From Sphagnum magellanicum (Eukaryota > Streptophyta > Sphagnopsida > Sphagnales > Sphagnaceae), in assembly GCA_021904315.1 (NCBI GenBank), contig CM038912.1:21736949-21800948 (forward strand): a DNA stretch of 64,000 nucleotides, written 5' to 3'. Below the pieces are notes generated by a model that did no database searches, was not told the DNA's origin, and saw only the letters and a list, made by a program, of their open reading frames with translations. Of the stretch, positions 48,570 through 61,617 are shown in pieces; the stretch's first letter is position 1; every line of letters starts with the position of its first letter. The translations under genes and the position numbers were made by a program.

Positions 48570-50230
48570 AATGATTAGAACTTAACCATTTCTCCTATCA
48601 TTTTCAAAGATTTGACATGGGAAATGAAAGTGAGGAAAAGGTATGGAAATGAAATTGTTGTAATGTATGCATACATTTTTTGGGAACATGTGTTTGAATT
48701 CATCAATGGGCAAGGATGTGAAGGAGGAGGGGTGCAATGGAACATTGCAAAGAACATGGTTAATGAATCTAAAATCAAACAACCACAAATTGATTTTTAC
48801 ATGATGCACACATGTTATGGAGGATTAAAAAAATCATCTAGAGCATGAAGGTCCAACAAAGAGGGTGCATAGCAAGGATTTTAGTGAAATGATTATACTT
48901 ACATCCCCACATTGCCAATGTTGCATTACGATGTTGATCACACCAGAAAAGATGGCACTCCAACCCATGGATTGGTTGATTGTGAATCAAAGACTAGAAG
49001 ATTCCAATTATATGTTCCATGAATAAACAAAAAGTTAAAAGCTTGGGTTGTTTCATGCTTGGAAATGGGTCACACATTGCACCAACTTTATGAACAACAC
49101 AAATGAATGTTTTTGGAGCAAATGCAACATGGTGAGTCCATGACAAAAGATGATTCCTTTGATTTACGAGACATTTGATTCTATGAATGTAGGGCAAAAA
49201 TGGGCATTTGGCATCATTATGCATTGAGTGTCACATTTTGACACTCAATGCATAATGATGCCCTAAATTCGTGATGTGATGATTTACACCTGAATCTTTA
49301 ATGAATTGTGAAATTTAATGTACACTCAACTTGAACATGGAGAATGCCCAATCATGTTCATATCAACATTGAAAATTAGGGCCCAATTGATAGTTGACAA
49401 CATGGGAAATGCAATTGATGAATTTGCCTGACACTTTTGGCATCACTATTGACCTTTTTTTGGTTAGTATGTTAATTTGGTTCCAACCTACATATTTATA
49501 ATGTTGCATCAAGTATTTCCAAATTTACTCATATTCTTTGTATGTAGATTTATGGGCACTTGGAATTCAAAGGATGCTTCATGTCAATATGAATATTCAA
49601 TCTAACATTGAGTCATATCTTGGAGCTCTCAAATCTTTATGAGTGTAGATACCTATGGATTACAAGGGAGATGGGTTTATTAGTTAGTGTGGTGACTCAT
49701 TAATTTAATGGCAACTCATTACATGTATTTGGAAAAAAGGAAATTTTATGGACTTGTAATCAACAAGGTGGTGGAGATAATTGTTCAAGCACGTGTACTA
49801 AAAGCATGTGTTATTTGTGTTAGTGATATTGTGCCAAGTCCAAATTTAAGAGGAACATGGCAAGTCAAACCACAAAATTCAAATGAGTTTTGGTACATGG
49901 TTGATCATTTGTACATTGAATATGCATCTTGTTCATGTGAAAGGTGGTGGGTGGGAATTTTTGCAAATATCAATGTATAATTATTCTACAAAACTTGGAT
50001 GTTATGAAATCACATTTATTGGAGTATTGTGGATCTTACTATGGGTTCAATGGTGGGGGTCTTGAAGCAATGTTTCAAACATCTATATGTGCCCCTTTTT
50101 TTTGGATAATGAGGACAATGATGATGAGTTCCCACCACTTCCTAATAATGATGGTGAATATGTCAATGATGACATACATGTTACTCAAGCACAACCTGGT
50201 CATGCAATTTTGAATTAGGTTTTGACTGAC
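48570..50230 (+). pseudogene. MULE-like transposase remnant with SWIM zinc finger
   Basis: Plus-strand coding blocks in three frames make a decayed protein of about 500 residues: HVFEFINGQGCEGGGVQWNI (about 48690), EGPTKRVHSKDFSEMIILTS (about 48845), ALQPMDWLIVNQRLEDSNYM (about 48958), WKWVTHCTNFMNNTNECFWS (about 49062), MYLEKRKFYGLVINKVVEII (about 49723) and a C-terminal SWIM-like finger. The CxC pair is in YASCSCERW (49924-49950), and the second half is one frame over, GGNFCKYQ (about 49950-49975), with Tyr where His is usual. SWIM fingers close MULE/FAR1-type transposases. I saw no catalytic triad or terminal repeats, so a domesticated SWIM protein is also possible. Confidence 0.55.
49210..49262. 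repeat. Perfect 24-bp inverted repeat with 5-nt spacer
   Basis: The arms are 49210-49233 and 49239-49262 and are exactly complementary, separated by CATTT. The left arm is in line with the transposase coding remnant (WAFGIIMH); the right arm is its inverted copy. A snap-back inverted duplication is the simplest reading. Confidence 0.95.
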
Positions 50231-53200
50231 TTTGGTCACATACATGTTGAAGGTTTAACATCATCCTTGCACTTGAACACCATGTTTAATTAAACACAAT
50301 GATGAAGATGTTCATGATAGGTATAACACAAATTCTAAGTAATTGAACACATTTCACAAAAGTGTCACATTAATTATAACATAAATTACTAGACATCATA
50401 TAAAGAAATGGAAAATGGTTTAAGTTAATAGGATAAGGCATTGCATTAGGTATAACTTAAACCATATAAAACAACAACACCCCAAGAAATTACCATGTTA
50501 GGTGTAGGTGTAACATAAACTATTAGAGGCATCATTTTAAAAAATAGAAAAGAATTTAGGGTCAACAATTTAAGGTATTGCATCAAGTGTAATGCTAAAT
50601 CCAAAGAGTTTAATAAAATGAATTTAGTAAAAATGTTAGGTATAACATAAATTGATTTGATGGAAATGGCTTAATGTAAACATGTCAAAGTGTTATGACA
50701 TTAATAACAATAAGTCCATAAAGGTATAATCCTTTTATCTAAGGTGTGCCTCATGTAGTTGTGTTGTGCCCATCAAACATTGATGTATGTGTATAATCTG
50801 AAAAATTCCCAAAATATTCAATTTCAAAGTTTACAGGAGAAGAAATGAAGTAAAAATGGGTTATGATTAAAATAACAAGATCCAAAATTTGTATTAAAAT
50901 TGAACTTCACAAAAATTACACAAGAAACATAATTCATGATGAAAGGTCTCATAACAAGAAGGAACAAAAATCCAAAAAAGAAAACAAACCAACCAAAAAA
51001 AAATTTTCAAATCCAATATTGATGAAAAAAAAAACAAGTGAAATCTTTGAGAAAAACTCAAAAAAAAAAGACAAAAAAATATAAAAACCCATAGTGTAGG
51101 TCAAAAAAAAAAAAAAAAAGACAAAAAAAAAACTTCAATGAACCTTTGTAGAGGTTTGTGATGGCTGGTGGGTGGGTGTAAAGGTGGGGGAATGAAATTG
51201 ATGACATGGACGAGTGAGCATGTTGGTAGGTAGGTGGACAAATGGGTGGATGAGTGAGCAAGTGGGCAGGGTGCCAAGTGTGCAGGCTAGCTAATAGGTA
51301 AGTCGATGGGCTAGCAAGTAGGGAAGTAAATGAAATGACAAAATTGCTATGGCAATATATGAAAAAAAATTGAAAAGAAAAAAATAAAAAGAAGAAGATA
51401 AAAGAAGATTTTTTTTTGTTGTGGTAGCAATAAAGAAGAAAAAGAAGAAAAAAGATTATGAGAAGATGAAGAAGTTGTGGTAGTAATGGAAGAGAAGAAA
51501 AGAAAAGAAAAGAAAAAGTTGTTATGGCAACAAATGAAGAAGAGGAAAAGAAAAGGAAAACAAACTATTGTGGTAGGAGATGAAGACGAAAAAAGAATGA
51601 GAGAAAAAAGAAAAAGAAGAAAGGGGTGGGAAAGTGAGGTTGTTACATACCTTCCTATCTAGCTAAATATTTAACTTCTCCTAACATAAAGAAACTACTT
51701 AAATAATCATCCAAAAACACTTGTCCATCCATTGATGGTATTAGTGTGGCTATTGGTTCACTCAAAGTTCTGAGTTACAAAGTAAAAATGTAAATATTTT
51801 TATTTTATTTTATGTTTTTCCTTTAAAGTTAAGTTTTTTTGAATTCGTCCCAATTGATACATGTATTTTAATGTGACAACACAAGAAAATACATTTAAAA
51901 AAATAAAAATTGTGGAATGAGATTTAAGGACAAAACATATGAGTTACATTTTAATTACACCTTAGTTGCAAATTGGCTCGCAATTAATTTTTTTCCCCAC
52001 ATGGTTTGTATTTTTAACTTGTTTGTAAATTATACAATTAAATGGGTAATTATCTGATAATTATATATGTGAATTAATTATATGAATTAAAAATTTGAAT
52101 TATTAAATTAAATTAATCAAAATAATTCAGATTAATTATTCATTCTAATTAATTAGTACATAGTTTAGTTAATTAATAGTTACTAGTTAATAAATCATTG
52201 ATAAATAAATCACTATTAAAGATTAAATATGAATTTTTCTATTTATTAACTTATTAAGTTTATATTAACTAATAATTAATTAATGGTAATAATTCATCAA
52301 TAATTAATATTCATTTAATATGATGATTATATCATATTCGTATGATATTCTCATTAATATAATTTAATCATATGTTAAAATAACATGGTATATTTTAAAA
52401 CAAACCATATAAAATAAAAGTAAATAGAACTCAAATATGTCCATAATTTGAGCAAATACATGCATAATATGACATTTAAATACGTTATATGTGTTTAAGA
52501 TTTGTTTAATATATATTAAATACAAGCTAAACACATTTTGAATGTAGTCCACAATATTTAATGTACATTAAATGTATGAACATACCATAAGAAACGATTA
52601 AGTTACAACAAATTTTATGACTAAATGAACATGTGTAAGGGCCTATTCTTGGATGAAAATCCAAGAAATTAGTAAATATGGAAGAAATGCAATTTAATAG
52701 TTGCACCATAGTCATAAAAATAGTAGCAAATTTAAAATGATGGTGATTATTGTAAAAATTCTCATAGTTGAAATTGACAAAAAATCGCATGTAATCACAA
52801 ATTGAATGGTTACATAATACAAGTTTTGAAATAGTGGATTAAATTATAGCTATTCCCTTGCCATGGGATTTTAGTAATTATGTGTAATTCAAAAAATTAT
52901 TATTTTCTAGAGTTAAAAAATTAAAAAAAAATCCATAAATTTCAAATGATGATAAAATTTATATTTATAGAAATAATTAGAACTAATATTCATGTAAAAC
53001 GATTTAAAATATTACAACATATTTTTTTGCCATCGGGAATGTTTCAAAAAAAAACTTTTCCTTTATTTTCTTACTATGTATGATTCATAAATGTAAATAA
53101 TGAAAGTTGGAGTCAATAAAAATGGCATGATCATAATATTAAGATATAAAAATATGAATTATATTTAATTATGAATTTTTTGAATTAACAATATACACAT

Positions 53201-53985
53201 GTTTTTTTCAAGAAAATTGTTATGTAGCTAGTTGGTGATCATTTGTAGGAAAATGTGGAAAAAATAGTTTTCATAAGTAAAAATATTAAACCAACCTTTT
53301 ATATCTATGGAGACACATTGAAAATTATTTATAAAAACTTGGAAATTTTTATTATATTTGGAGATGGTTTTGGGTTATTTTGGGATTTTTACAAGCTAAT
53401 CAACCCACATAATTTCTCTTTCTAAATATAAATTTTCATTTCGCTAATGACCACAAAATCAAACAATATGTCTACTACCTTTAATCCTCAATTCAAAAGA
53501 TGCCAACTCAACCTTTTAAAATGCATTTGGAACACATATATCCATATACCTCAATGGATGCAAAGTGTGACATATTATTACAAAAAAAAACTTATTATGC
53601 ATGAATGCTTTCACATATTTAATGACAATGATAATGGACAAGATGTGAAGAAAGGCACAAGAACATTTTTTGTGGTTTGGGGATGAAATTTTTTGTCACA
53701 TTTTTTAATTATATAAAAAAAAGGATTGCAATTTCCTTGCTAATGAACAATGTAGTGAATTTTGAAACATTATTCATTCATTTCCAAGAATTAGTCTAAG
53801 GTTTTATTATCCCAACACAAAGTTTTTTCATATTAATGCAAAGTTTTACTATTGGTCAAAATATAGTAAAATCAAACATTTTAGTTGCATGGGGGAAGGG
53901 TTGCAAAGGATAAGGTTTTTACTTGTGATTCAAAAGCTTTCAAAAGAAAATTTGTAATCCTTAAAAACATTTTTTCAACATTGTA
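50231..53985. other. AT-rich region, no gene seen
   Basis: Very AT-rich (especially 51840-53700), with A-runs at 51060-51130. Open frames here are short and low in complexity. GGTG/GGTA-rich sequence lies at 51160-51320, and a purine-rich minisatellite is listed separately. Confidence 0.5.
51340..51630. repeat. Purine-rich minisatellite
   Basis: Units of roughly 50-60 bp, each starting near TTGTGGTAGTAATGGAAGA or TTGCTATGGCAATATATGAA and continuing as AAGAAAAGAAAAG, repeated about five times with variation. The lysine/glutamate-rich frame across it is a by-product. Confidence 0.7.
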
Positions 53986-53989
53986 TCAC

Positions 53990-54346
53990 ATGCTCTAATA
54001 AAAAATGATTTCAAAATTTTAATGATCAAGAATCAAACTACCAATTTGACTCCCAACCATTCAATTCTAGCCATAACTTGTGTTTTAAATCTTTTGATGA
54101 AAAATATGACTCCATGTTATATATCTACTATTCAAGACCTTTCCATTAGTTAAAAATAATAATAATTTGGACAACGTTTGATTCCTTAAACCTTGTTCAA
54201 AGTTCCGAAACATTCAATCCCTCCTTGAATTGGGAATTCACTCTTACACACTTGTGGGAATGTGTGTTAGTCGTGGGATAATTTTTGACCCACTTTCCTT
54301 GTCATGTTTAAACCTTGGTTGTGAGCCCAAGCTTAGGGATACAATA
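53990..54346 (-). mobile_element. Old LTR fragment related to the chromovirus LTR
   Basis: The plus strand follows the second half of the 7992-8997 LTR in order: AATCAAACT-CC, TTGACTCCCAACC, GCCATAACTTGTGTTTTA, CAAGACCTTTCCATT, GTTTGATTCCTT, CTTACACACTTGTGGGA, and the closing GTTGTGAGCCCAAGCTTAGG, then GATACA. Identity is low and gaps are present, so it is far older than the complete element. It may be a solo or truncated LTR; the left end is uncertain. Confidence 0.5.
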
Positions 54347-56200
54347 TAACCTATTTAGACGTTTGAAATATTCATTTAAGATGTTTGAAACTACATGTGT
54401 ATATTTCGCCATTATTAAAAAAGATTATGTATCATTGAGAGGCTTTGGAAAATTCATAATGATTATTCTAAAAGGTTATTGTTTTGAGTGAATTAATAGT
54501 TCCATGTTGCAATGGGTTTTCATTAAAGGATCTAATTGAGATGTGAAGAAAAAGCTTATAACCAGCCATGTTGTTAAAATTGTTGACATTGGTGATTTCA
54601 GTTGTTTTGAAAAATTGGGTTTTTAATGAACTAGTATTCCAATCTTTTGATCAATAATAGAGTTGATTTTTAATCTTGGCATTTTTTTTTGCTTATCACC
54701 CATAATTTGCATGCAAAAGACATGTCAAATTATTTTGAAATGTTATCTTTAATGAACTAGCAATGCAATTGTAGTTGAAGAAAAAATTGGATATTAATCA
54801 AATTAACATGTCTTTTGTTGATGAAATGTAGAATTAGTTTGAATAATTATTTTCAATGAACTAATAGTGTACTCATAGTTGAAAAAAAAGTTAAATTTTA
54901 ATCTTGGCATGCCTTTTATTTGTGACCCATAAATTGCATGTAAAAGACATGTAAGTATTCTTTGTTTCAATGGTGTCTTTGTTAAGAGGAAAAAATCCAT
55001 ACATATTATTTAGTCTTATAAGTATCCTAGTAATTAAATAGTTATTAGTAATAAATTATTATTTATTTATTTATTTATTTTGAGAATGAAACCATTAAAA
55101 TTAGTTGGCTCATTGAGATGGGTGATTGACATTTGCTTATCAATGATTAAGAAGAATTTGTGAATGGATTAAAATAGAAAAACTTATTTTGGTGGGAGAA
55201 ATGTGAACTTTGTATGATATGTAAAAAGGGGATTTGAAGATGGACCTCTATCATTCTTGTATAGGGAACTTTGAAAAAAAAAGAGAAAAAAATGTTTCAT
55301 AGGTGTGTAGAAAATGTAGGTCTTGTGTACATCATGGTTTTTTCTATTTTTGTTTATCTTCCTTTTTGCATTACCTATTTTGGAGAATGAAAGTAATTTA
55401 ATATAGTTTGAAGTAGAATATCATAAGTTTTTATTTTTAAAATTATATGTTGGAACTTGGCAGCTGCCTTGCCATGCCTTCGCATGCATGGCAAGAGTCA
55501 TTGAAGACTCTCCTTTTTCCTTCTAGTTTGTGAGGTTTCACTTGACAACCCTTCTCCAAGTTCTATTTCTTGGGTTGACGAATTTGCAGTCTTATCGTCT
55601 TGTTTCTGGAGCATGAAATTTTCAAACAAAACTTGAAGCATTTGAATTTGGAAACTCACAACCTCTTTTGAACACAAGTTGGAAGAAACAAGAAACGAAC
55701 GTGAAACAAAATCATGAATAAGTTTAAATTTCCCTGGAAAAATGAAGAAGAACAAGCTTCTATTTTTTCATCCCTAAAATCGGAATTGGATTCAAAAAAG
55801 ATTTCGATTTGGTTCCAGTTCGCAAATGAGTTTGGAACCAGACCCTGGGTTCGGTTCCAATTACCTGAAGCTTGGACACAATGCTCATTCATAGTCGTCT
55901 TTGCATAGCTTGGATCCAAAGCAAGTTTGAGAATGGCGGGCAGGGATGTCGGTGAGTGCACATTCCGTGACTAGCCGGGCTCCCGCAGACATCGGCACAC
56001 ATCTCCATTCTCCCCCTTTCAGGTTTACTTTGTGCACGTTCGTTTTTTCTTTTCTTTCTGGTTCTTGGTTCTGGAATCCTGTGGTCATCGGAGAGCTTTT
56101 TGTCGGCCCTTTACAATTCACGTCTTCCTCCCCTGGAACCCAAGAATACATGCGAACATTGATCTAGGGTTTTGTAGGATGCCTTGTTGACGTGTAGAAA
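54347..56200. other. Stretch with no recognised gene
   Basis: AT-rich to about 55460, then GC-richer from about 55900. Short frames at 55656-55961 do not look coding. The GC-richer part may be the former 5' flank of the decayed gene that follows. Confidence 0.4.
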
Positions 56201-56238
56201 AAGTTGATAGATCCCAATTTTTCACACACAGGAAAGAT

Positions 56239-57608
56239 ATGGCCCTGCAGAATCTCCGTTGTTCTTTCAAAAGTGCCAACACTCTGCATGCTCACATTGA
56301 ACTGCTTCTTTGTAGACACAAGGTACTTGAGCAAGGGTTGAAATCCAAGGTGAACAATCCACTTCTAGCTTTGCAGGTGTCTAGGCTCCCAGCATCTATG
56401 TCTCTCAGTTTGAGAGATCAAATACAGAGAGCATGAGATACATGTGAACTTGGAAGAATGCTTCTGAGTGTGAATTGGGAATCCCTTAGGGTTTAGGGTT
56501 TGGACTTCCACAAATTCAACCATGGTGTTGTCTCAGCTCTGTGGTCTTATTTCATCAACCTCTCTTAGAATTCATTGATCCACTTCTTCTGAACCTGTAT
56601 TACTGAATCCTGCTATGGCACTACAGAAAGTAGCAAAGTTGATATTTTCCTACTAGTAGCAACACTGGGTGCTCAACACCATCATGAAAGAGCCTTGAAT
56701 GTCTTTCTGTTGGCAAGAATGCAGTGTCATGATTCTACCAAATCTGAGATTCATGCAAATTGAGGAAGTTCAATTGTACAGTTTCTGACCTAGGAGCTTG
56801 AGGTAGTATCAGCTCCTGTATGTTATGAGGAGAGTGTGGTCTCAAGTACAATGTGAGTAGCCTTCAACCCCAGTAGTTTGCAATTTGAGAGGAGGGACAT
56901 TCTGTTGAGTGAGGAGAATGACATGGCTAAAATGACACATGCCAGGGCAGAGCAGTGGAGATAGCAGGTGGAGGCCAAAGCCCTGGAGTGCCACAAAAGA
57001 GGATCAGAGAGCTGAGCTTGCTGTTCATAATGCACAGGTCTTCATCTCATCTCCTCTTTGTCAAATTTGTTGATGCGCATAAGATCTACACCTCCAAAGT
57101 TGCATAAACAAAACTTAATCTATTCCAAACAGGATGAAAGAAGCATGTGGAATTCTGTGAAAAAGAGACTTGGCTACACTCAAGCTGTGGAATTACAATT
57201 AATTTATGAGAATCACATTACAGCATGTTAGGCAACTGCATGAGCCCAATCACTGCACCCTAATCAATGTGACAAACCCTGCACATTGGTTTCCTGTCTC
57301 CCCTTACAAGCCATGCTTCTACTGACAGAATGTGTTGAAACCTTTTCCTCTTCTCTTGAGGGAGCACTGTGTTTCCCTCACTGCTCATTGTTTTGGCAAT
57401 AACTTCTGTGGTGCTCATCAGTTGCTTTGTTGTGCTCAGCTTGCGCTAGGACTGTACAGGTCAGGGTTTTGATGAACCTTGCCTTGCTTGCAGGTAGATG
57501 CCCAAAAAATAGAGTAAAAGACCTTTGAAGACAAGTTGTGAATAAAGTGCAAAGCACAAGATGAAGCAGAGAGAGTAATTGCAGATTCTCAACATGAGCT
57601 GATTGCAC
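56239..57608 (+). pseudogene. Decayed coiled-coil gene, unrecognised
   Basis: Three plus-strand blocks look like old exons of one heptad-rich protein. At 56239-56436, after a CACACAG acceptor-like site, comes MALQNLRCSFKSANTLHAHI followed by ELLLCRHKVLEQGLKSKVNN. At about 56890-57035 comes ERRDILLSEENDMAKMTHAR, AEQWR, a stop, then QVEAKALECHKRGSES. At about 57485-57608, after CTTGCAG, comes VDAQKIE, a stop, then KTFEDKL, a stop, then KCKAQDEAERVIADSQHEL. Charged and hydrophobic residues alternate as in a coiled coil, and stops interrupt blocks two and three. I cannot name the parent gene. Retained splice-like sites argue for a dead host gene rather than a processed copy. Confidence 0.4.
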
Positions 57609-60600
57609 AGGAGTGTTTGGTAAGCTATCACTTCTGCAACAATTGTTTCACACAGTTTGTTTGCTGGTCATCCATCACAACCATTTCCAGTTATATATGC
57701 CCAAGTGGTAACACACCTCAACTGCTTTTGCTTGGTTTAGAGCACTCAGACTAATGAATTCTTGAGGAATTGTTGTGCTAAGAATGTCTAAACATGTATA
57801 TATTGGGCTTCAGCAGGTGATAAAGCTACTGCATAATCAGATCTACTGCTGCTCAATTTTCACAAGAGTTGTATGGTCACACCAAGTACAGAGTTGTATG
57901 GTCATGTTGTACACCAGAATTTCCTTCTTGGTCGTACTGGGTCATGTTTGGTGTAAAATTTAACTTGCAAACACTCTTTGATAGTTGCCCATTTACAGAC
58001 ACCAAGTCAATCAGAAGTCAAGTGAATTCAGGACAGACTCAAATTCCTGTCAAATGCCTCAGCTCACATTTAGTGTAGATTGTGGTTTTGAGATTGGATC
58101 CATACTCTTTGACCTCCATCATCAGCGACATGGACACAATTGTCCAAATTGAGACATGCTTGTTCATCCCAATTGGAGCATTTATGTTGACCATGGTTGA
58201 ACTTTCCTCAGTGATACGTTTGCCAAAGTGCTTTGGCTCTTTTGCAATCAAGATGTTAATAGTTTGATCCCTGTTTCTGCTGTGGATCGTAAGGTAACTT
58301 GCACACGGAAGAGGGGGTGCCAACATCATCATCACAAGGAGGAAAACCTACTGTAAGAAAATACAATTCTATACCTGTGGACCTCTTGATTGAAGAAGTG
58401 ATGTGTTGATCAGGATATGGAGAGTATTGCGTAGTCTTGTTGCCATACCATTATATATCAGAGCCTTTGTATGTCCCTGTGATCTTCACATAAAAGGAAA
58501 GCATCATGTGACCAAGTCATGTAACACCCCTGAAAACAAAGAAGGAAACACAAAAAATGTTGTTTGTTCTTATATCTTACCTGGATTCTTTCATGCAGTA
58601 GAAAGTTTCTTTATCATCAGGAACAAAATCTTTTAACTTGCCCTGTCAAATTTCATGGGAATGTCCTTGAATATTATCAATGTGTTGCTGAGGACATACA
58701 AATTCTATGTATTCTTTCTCTCATGATATGCATTTAGTCATATTACATCTAGTCCAATGTAGTTGTCAAATTGCATTTCAGTGCCTTCTTGTTTCTTTTC
58801 CAAATTTCTCAAGACATTTGCAATCAACTATTCTTTTCTGGGCCAGGAAACAAAAAAGTTCTTGCTTGAAAACTCATCTAATTGCCAAATTTGATTTCCG
58901 TAATCCTTTTTGGTTATGAGAACTTGCATGGTTTCAGAAAATAAAGTTTCCTCTTCATGCATGATACCACAATGTCAAGTGAATTCAATCAAACTATGTT
59001 TAATTAGGACTTCAGTATTTAATCTTGATTCAGATACATGCCTTGTCATATTCAAGTTAAATTGGATGAAGTCAAATTGCAATGTGTTGTATCTGAATCT
59101 GCTTCCTATACCAACAATGGCATAATTGTGAAACAAACTGTACATGATTTATTATTGCATTTGTGCCTTGGGATTCTTAACCAACATCACTTTTAGAATA
59201 TTCATCCATTGCTGCCACAAGAACCTAAAATCGACCACCATCACCAGTTGTACCACCAACATGAATTGAGGGAAAAATATATGATGTTTGTAACATTCAT
59301 TTGTGTATATCCCACACATTAGTGTTCTCAAAAAACTTCAATTATGTGATTGATGACTTGAAAAGGATAACTAATGTGAACAAAAAATGTTGGACACAAT
59401 TGTGATTATCTTTTCCCCATGAAGTTCATTAAATATATCACATTTTCACTTCCTACCTATATCAAAATAGTGCATGCTAGATTGGATGAATATTTAGTAA
59501 TAATTGTGGTCAAATCTACAATCTGCAATATCATACTCAATTTACTTTACTAGTCAAATAAAGATGAGAAATTTACATCAAACTTGCATTTGTAAGTATT
59601 ACCACATGAGATTCAAAGAAAAAAATCACAAAGTTGATTTGTGTCCAGCATCATATGAGAAGCAACAATAACTTATATCTCAAACCATATTTTGCATTAA
59701 TGGTCAAAACCATTTTCAATGTTCATTATGTATTATCTATGTGGAATTTCATCCTCAACAAAAAACTATTGTATTTTCTTCAGCAAGTTACAACGTTAAA
59801 TCTTGGTTTAGTTGCACAATTAATGTTGCCAATAGAATAAAAAACACATTGATGTTTCCTAGTGCAAGATCAAGAACTTTCTTTGTGGTTTATTAGTGGA
59901 AGAAAAATGTGGACCCTTCCATATTTACAGTTAATAAATTGTGGAGACAAATAACACCCCACAATTTTGTTTAAAGTGCAATTGTGAAAACTATAGAATT
60001 TCACTTACTTATTGCTCTCTTGATATTCTTATTATGTCTTGTTGAAATTCCCACATTTTCATTTTTCCACCAAAATTTCCTTGCTAACATCTAAGTTATT
60101 CTCCAAGTTGTTATTGCAAGAACACTAAACATGTGTCCTTTTCTAAGGAACACCTCCAATTGGCCATTCTTACAACTTGGCACTTTCATAACACACGTAT
60201 TTATTGCATTAACTAAAGTAATTCTTTGTTACAATATGTTCTTAGATGTGGCAAGTGCCAATTCTTAATTGCCTATGGTGTCCTCACCAAAATGACAACA
60301 ATGCCAAATCTCATTTTGATAAGCTTCTTGATATAGAACATGGTGTGTATAGGACCCTTTCATCATGTGATATTTTGCAATACTTTGAATCCTTGCTACG
60401 ATTTTACATGAAAATGGATGACATGGATGACATTGAAGTTCGCATGAATGAATATTTGTAATGTGGATGCTTTTGTTAACAAAAGAGACATCAATGGTGA
60501 ATTGTATTCATCAAGTTGATCTAATGACTTCTCTAAATTCTTTCATGACAACAATCAATGGTGAGATTCTACTCTTTTTTCATTAAAAACATTTTTTTTT

Positions 60601-61129
60601 TCAGGACTATCAATTTTCTATACCTACAATTTCCTTTGAACCTTTCTTTTGAGTAGTAGCAAGTTCTCAATATGCATGGAAAAATGGAACATTACAAAAG
60701 TCTTCAAATAAAGATTGATAACATTCAATGTTTCAAATGCAAATGTCATCCATTGTGGAACTTTTATACAAATCGTTTTTGGATCCTTTTGAGGAAGAAA
60801 CTTACAAGGAGTTGTGATGGGAACTAATTTTTTATGTGGGTTTAAGACTTAAGTTGTTTATGAATTGCCCAGGCTAATTTGATCATTTGTCACATACCAG
60901 GTAGTTCATGCCAAGAAAAGGAAACAAAGGATTCATTTTGGAAGGGCCTTCTTCCATGTGCTCACGCTTGGGGCCCCCACATAATGAAGCAATTTTGGCG
61001 ACTAGAGATTAATATAGGGGCCATAAAGAATATGGCCCATACGAAATAGAAGAAATTTTGTATAGGGGAAGGGCAGGCCTAGACGGCATTGGTTTGTTTG
61101 AAGGCATGGGAAATGAGGGCAAAGCCCCA
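57609..61129. other. Stretch with no recognised gene
   Basis: Many short frames on both strands, none with a recognisable domain. The frame at 60246-60461 (+) encodes a Cys/His-containing peptide with YFESLLRFYMKMDDMDD but has no support beyond its length. Confidence 0.4.
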
Positions 61130-61248
61130 ATTCCCTCTGCCTGAAAACAAAAGAATGCCCACTTGGCCTGCCCTGCCCCTATGCAAAATAATTGACCTAG
61201 TTCAGGTCTGAGTCTTTTGTGTCAGGAATGGACATGCCGGGAGGCCCT
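61130..61248. repeat. Dispersed repeat fragment shared with 19525-19633
   Basis: The second copy, holding GGCCTGCCCTGCCCCTATGC, GGTCTGAGTCTTTTGTGTCA and GGAATGG, then GGAGGCCCTTA. Confidence 0.6.
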
Positions 61249-61617
61249 TACATATTCTAAGATATTGTAATTGCATCTTACAATATGTAAGGGCACCCTA
61301 CATCGATTTGTTACATATTGATATCTTATGATATCTTACATGTAGCATTGATGTCTATTGATGTGCTAATTAGTAGCTCAACCTTTGTTTAATATAAAAA
61401 AATCCAAAAATTTAGTGTTGAATTGAGTTTTTAAAAATTAATTAAAAATTTGACAATGGATTGTTGGACTAGCCCAACTATCAAGATGTTGATATGTAAA
61501 GACCTAGGTGGGGTTTTGTAGTGTAGTTGGAGGGCACGTTACAACTTGTAATTTTCTTCCATGAAGGTTGGGCTTTTTGAAAAATGTAATGTCCATAATG
61601 ACATTTCGTTTTTCAAA

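Noticed and set aside
49210-49262. A microRNA precursor at the perfect hairpin
   Set aside because: The loop is only 5 nt and the arms show no mismatches or longer stem, unlike plant microRNA precursors.
51477-51662. A Lys/Glu-rich plus-strand frame
   Set aside because: It lies wholly within the purine-rich minisatellite.
58440-58465. A tRNA-Met primer-site-like ATATATCAGAGCC marking another LTR element
   Set aside because: No LTR pair, polypurine tract or pol similarity was seen nearby.
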